In this document: piece after piece, positions 60,934-64,000 of the stretch | Layout of the letters: each line of letters opens with the position of its first letter | Position numbering within the stretch: the stretch's first letter is position 1 | Assembly (NCBI GenBank): GCA_963725175.1 | Contig: CAVRXH010000006.1 | Coordinates: forward strand, 2,294,001-2,358,000 | DNA from: DASUBV01 sp963725175 | GTDB lineage: Bacteria; Actinomycetota; Actinomycetes; Streptosporangiales; Streptosporangiaceae | Length of the DNA stretch: 64,000 bases | Direction of reading: 5' to 3' | Notes under the pieces: model-generated | The model's input: only the letters and a program-made list of their open reading frames with translations | Told to the model about the DNA's origin: nothing | The model's database searches: none | Translations under genes and position numbers: made by a program

Positions 60934-63123
60934 ATGAGGGTCGTTCCGGCCTGCGTACTGGCCTGCGCGGTGGCGCTCGCCGGCGCGGCCGGCCTGCTCG
61001 CCTCTGGTGGCTGGGCGTCCGGCTCGGCTGCCCCGGCCGTCACCAGCATCACGGTGAACGGGAACGGCGGCGGCAAGGTCTTCGACGGCGTGGGCGCGGT
61101 ACTCGGCGGCGGCGGCAACGCCAGGTACCTGGAGGAGTACCCGCGGCGCGAGCGCGACCAGATCATGGACTACCTGTTCCAGCCGAACTACGGCGCCTCG
61201 CTCCAGCTGCTCAAGCTGGAGATCGGCGGCGGCGCGGACTCCAGCTCGGGTTCCGAGGCGAGCGTCGAGCCCGTTCAGGGGCAGGTGAACTGCGACGCGG
61301 GCTATGAGTTCGCGATCGCCAGGCAGGCCGTCGCGGTCAATCCCGGCCTGCGGCTCTACGCCCTCCAGTGGGCCGCGCCCGGCTGGGTGCGCAGCGGCTC
61401 GATGTCCCGGTTCAGCGGCAAGGACATCGGCTACCTGCTGACCTGGCTCGGCTGCGCGAAGCGGCACGGCCTGAGCATCGGCTACCTGGGCGGCTGGAAC
61501 GAGAGCGACACCGGCACCCATGCCGCCTGGTTCCGCCAGCTCCGGCAGGCCCTGAACGCCCACGGCTACCGGCGGATCCAGATCGTCGCGGCCGACTCGG
61601 CCAAGTGGCACTATGTCGGCGACCCCGACGTGGCCATCGTCGGCACGCACGACGTGTGCGGCTTCCCCACCGGCATCGCGGGACCGCGGACAACATGCGG
61701 GTCGCCCTGGTCGAAGAATGGCGACTCCAGCGCGTCGGCCCAGCCCATGTGGGCCAGCGAGCTGGGCTCGATGGACGCGGGCGCGCAGCCCGGCTGCGTC
61801 ATCCCGTGCGCCCCCGCCATGGACCGCGCGATGATCCGCGGCTACGTCGACGCGCGGCTGACCGGCTTCCTGGAATGGCCGGCGCTTGACGCCATGCCGC
61901 CTGGCGTGCCCTTCGAGAACCGCGGCCTGGTCACCGCCGACTCGCCCTGGTCGGGCAGCTACCAGGTGGACGCGATGACCTGGGCCATCGCCCAGCTCAC
62001 CCAGGTCGCCTGGCCGCCCAGCAAGGCGAACCCCGGCGGCTGGCGGTTCCTGAACCACGGCAGCGGCTTCCTTGGCGGCAGCCGCGCCAACGGCTCTTAC
62101 GTGAGCCTGGTCCGCAGCCACGGCACCGGCTGGAGCACGATCATCGAGGCGACCACCGCCAAGACCGTCCAGAAGGCCGAGTTCCGGGTCACCGGCGGCC
62201 GCCACCTCGCCACCAGGACGGTGCACGTCTGGGCCAGCGACTTCAACTTCGCGACCAGCAGCCCAAGCCGGTGGTTCGTCCGCCAGCCCAGCATCCGCCC
62301 TGGCCGCGGCGGCCGGTTCACGCTCACCATCCGGCCGGGCTGGGTCTACTCGCTGACCACCACGAGCGGCCAGCGCAAGGGCACCGCCAGCGGCAGGGCC
62401 GCGACGCCGTTCCCGCTCCCCTACACCAGCACCCTCGGCACCTCGGGCGTGGCCGGCGGTAACGACGACGAGCCGCCCTACCTGGCCGCTCAGGACGGCT
62501 CGTTCGAGCTGGCGCCCTGCCTGGCCGTGGCGGGCGCGCCCCGGCGGGGCAAGGCGGCGGCGCATCCGGCGTGCACGGAGCAGGAGACGGCGGGCACGCC
62601 TATCTACTGGCACCAGAAGGAGCCCGCGACGCGCTACCCGTACGCGACCATCGGCGACGACAGCATGCGGAACTACGCGGTCAGCGTGGACGTGCTGCTC
62701 ACCCAGCAGGCTTCCTCCGCCGGGCTGATCGCCCGCTACGGCTGCCGGATGACGTTGCCGCACATCGCCAGGTTCGACGGGTACGTGTTCGATGTCACCC
62801 AGGCCGGCGCCTGGACGCTGACCAGCGGCGCGAACACCAAGCCGACCGAGCATGCCAACCCCTGCGCCAGCACCACCGGGCCGCGGCACGCCGCCACGCT
62901 GGCCAGCGGGCAGCTCGCCAGGCCGCTCGGCGTGCGGGCCTGGCACCGGCTGACGCTGTCGGTGTCCGGGTCCGAGATCACCGCGTCGGTGGACGGGACG
63001 GTGGTCGCGACGGTGACGAACGCCTCGTGGACCTACGGCCCGGCCGGCATCGAGGCCGGCAAGGGCAGCGGCAACTGGCCGCAGGATCAGTACCGGGACC
63101 TTTCCATCACCCCCGTTTCCTAG
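60934..63123 (+). CDS. secreted GH59-like galactosidase (galactocerebrosidase family) 1
   Basis: ATG 60934 follows GGAGGAAAG. The 729-residue protein has a signal peptide (VLACAVALAGAAGLLA). A TIM-barrel of GH59 type follows, with FDGVGAVLGGGGNARYL, NYGASLQLLKLEIGGG and GGWNESD (acid/base Glu190). WASELGS carries the likely nucleophile Glu276. A beta-sandwich and a C-terminal lectin-like domain (residues about 525-729) follow. It would release galactose from extracellular galactosides. Confidence 0.85.
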   Translation: MRVVPACVLACAVALAGAAGLLASGGWASGSAAPAVTSITVNGNGGGKVFDGVGAVLGGGGNARYLEEYPRRERDQIMDYLFQPNYGASLQLLKLEIGGGADSSSGSEASVEPVQGQVNCDAGYEFAIARQAVAVNPGLRLYALQWAAPGWVRSGSMSRFSGKDIGYLLTWLGCAKRHGLSIGYLGGWNESDTGTHAAWFRQLRQALNAHGYRRIQIVAADSAKWHYVGDPDVAIVGTHDVCGFPTGIAGPRTTCGSPWSKNGDSSASAQPMWASELGSMDAGAQPGCVIPCAPAMDRAMIRGYVDARLTGFLEWPALDAMPPGVPFENRGLVTADSPWSGSYQVDAMTWAIAQLTQVAWPPSKANPGGWRFLNHGSGFLGGSRANGSYVSLVRSHGTGWSTIIEATTAKTVQKAEFRVTGGRHLATRTVHVWASDFNFATSSPSRWFVRQPSIRPGRGGRFTLTIRPGWVYSLTTTSGQRKGTASGRAATPFPLPYTSTLGTSGVAGGNDDEPPYLAAQDGSFELAPCLAVAGAPRRGKAAAHPACTEQETAGTPIYWHQKEPATRYPYATIGDDSMRNYAVSVDVLLTQQASSAGLIARYGCRMTLPHIARFDGYVFDVTQAGAWTLTSGANTKPTEHANPCASTTGPRHAATLASGQLARPLGVRAWHRLTLSVSGSEITASVDGTVVATVTNASWTYGPAGIEAGKGSGNWPQDQYRDLSITPVS

Positions 63124-63201
63124 CTAACCAGTCACGTAGCGTAACGACGAGCCTCGTCACCAGGAAGGACATGCGTAACCCCCCGTCGTTGGGAGACGCG
63201 C

Positions 63202-64000
63202 ATGAGGTTCCTGTTGGCGTGTGCGGGCGCGCTCGCCTGCACCCCCGGCTGGCTGGCCGCGCCGCTGACCGCGGCCACCCCGCCCGCGCCCGCCCTGACC
63301 GGTCACTATCTGGCGCAGCGTTCCGCGCCCGCGACGGGCATCACCGTGAACGGCAGCGGCGGTAACCGGGTTTTCGACGGGGTGGGCGCCGTGCTCGGCG
63401 GCGGCGGGAACGCGCGCTACCTGATGGATTACCCGGCGCGGCAGCGCGACCAGATCCTCGATTACCTGTTCAAGCCGGACTACGGCGCCTCGCTCCAGCT
63501 GCTCAAGCTGGAGATCGGCGGCGACGCCAACTCAAGCGACGGGTCAGAGCCGAGCATCGAGCCCGTCCGCGGGCAGGTGAACTGCCGGGCCGGCTACGAG
63601 CTGTCCATCGCCAAGGCGGCGGTGGCCAGGAACCCGGCGCTGCGGCTGTACGGGCTGCAGTGGGCCGCGCCCGGCTGGGTCGCCAGCTCGACCGCCCGCC
63701 AGTTCACCGGCAACGACATCCGCTACCTGCTGAACTGGCTGGGCTGCGCCAGGAAGCGCGGGCTGACCGTCAGCTTCCTGGGCGGCTGGAACGAGGCAGA
63801 CAACGGCACCCACCGGGCCTGGTTCGCCCGGCTGCGCCGCGCCCTCGATGACCACGGCTACCGCCGGGTGCGGATCGTCGCCGCCGACTCGCGGGGGCGC
63901 GGCGAATGGCACTACGACGACGACAAGAACGTCGCCATCCTCGGCGCGCACGACCCGTGCGGCGGCCGGACCGGGGCGGCGGGGCCGGCCACCAGCTGCG
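63202..64000 (+). CDS. secreted GH59-like galactosidase 2 (cut by window end)
   Basis: ATG 63202 follows GGGAG. The 266 codons present begin with a signal peptide (MRFLLACAGALACTPGW) and repeat the first copy closely: VFDGVGAVLGGGGNARYL, DYGASLQLLKLEIGGD, and GGWNEAD with acid/base Glu198. It is a tandem duplicate 78 bp downstream. A GACGAG-C-CTCGTC palindrome lies upstream at 63146-63158. The 3' end is outside the window. Confidence 0.88.
   Translation, partial: MRFLLACAGALACTPGWLAAPLTAATPPAPALTGHYLAQRSAPATGITVNGSGGNRVFDGVGAVLGGGGNARYLMDYPARQRDQILDYLFKPDYGASLQLLKLEIGGDANSSDGSEPSIEPVRGQVNCRAGYELSIAKAAVARNPALRLYGLQWAAPGWVASSTARQFTGNDIRYLLNWLGCARKRGLTVSFLGGWNEADNGTHRAWFARLRRALDDHGYRRVRIVAADSRGRGEWHYDDDKNVAILGAHDPCGGRTGAAGPATSC

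Noticed and set aside
1..64000. CRISPR array, prophage or intact insertion sequence
   Set aside because: No regularly spaced repeats, phage structural genes or transposase frames were seen.

Overview
The window is high-GC DNA typical of an actinomycete. Supporting signs are the GC-rich third codon positions, frequent GTG and TTG starts, a mycothiol-dependent isomerase-type protein, LytR-CpsA-Psr (LCP) proteins, a DUF2510 protein and a sugar ABC operon with no ATPase of its own. A filamentous actinomycete is likely; the genus cannot be fixed from sequence alone. There is one tRNA (initiator fMet, 45805-45881), no rRNA, no CRISPR array and no intact transposase.

Layout. 1-1870: an alpha/beta hydrolase converging on a secreted beta-propeller-like protein. 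2274-12207: a tightly coupled plus-strand biosynthetic cassette. It has a 46-aa small ORF, two HPr-kinase-like proteins, a HAD phosphatase-like protein, a frameshifted MDR dehydrogenase, a TIM-barrel isomerase, a glycosyltransferase fused to a phosphotransferase, a degenerate S-adenosylhomocysteine-hydrolase-like protein, a Gfo/Idh/MocA oxidoreductase separated from it by one in-frame TAG, and a DUF2334 deacetylase. A convergent XRE regulator plus phosphotransferase pair (12403-14848) borders it. 15225-16012 holds a truncated copy of the propeller gene and a regulatory-looking gap. 16013-21059 encodes three membrane or secreted wall proteins, including a CHAP-like plus GH73 protein split by a frameshift. 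21069-22162: two small cytosolic proteins.

22180-27389 is a minus-strand carbohydrate ABC operon with a HAD phosphatase and a metallo-beta-lactamase-fold hydrolase. 27634-28212 is an AbiEi-type antitoxin without a toxin, behind a 43-bp operator-like palindrome. 28522-32238 is a four-gene overlapping cassette: ATP-grasp ligase, nucleotidyltransferase, PqqD-like peptide-binding protein and MFS exporter. This is a candidate peptide-modification system. 32414-34345 is a large secreted beta-helix protein. 34467-46368 is an accessory region with several gene remnants, four DinB-fold proteins, a GHKL-ATPase/DUF4325 protein, a decayed DUF433/DUF5615 toxin-antitoxin locus and the tRNA.

46564-64000 is cell-envelope DNA: an LPG-synthase-like membrane protein, an amidase, a polytopic GT-C-like protein, tandem LCP ligases, and a minus-strand operon for a glycerol-phosphate-type polymer or lipid (membrane protein, cytidylyltransferase, glycerol-1-phosphate-dehydrogenase-like enzyme, CDP-alcohol phosphotransferase, GT2). 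An IspD/TarI-type cytidylyltransferase and two tandem GH59 glycosidases follow, the second cut by the window end.

At least five otherwise intact genes carry a single-base-type frameshift (near 5077, 14280, 17870, 40990 and 58655). Either the assembly has indel errors or several accessory genes are decaying. This should be settled before concluding that these genes are dead.
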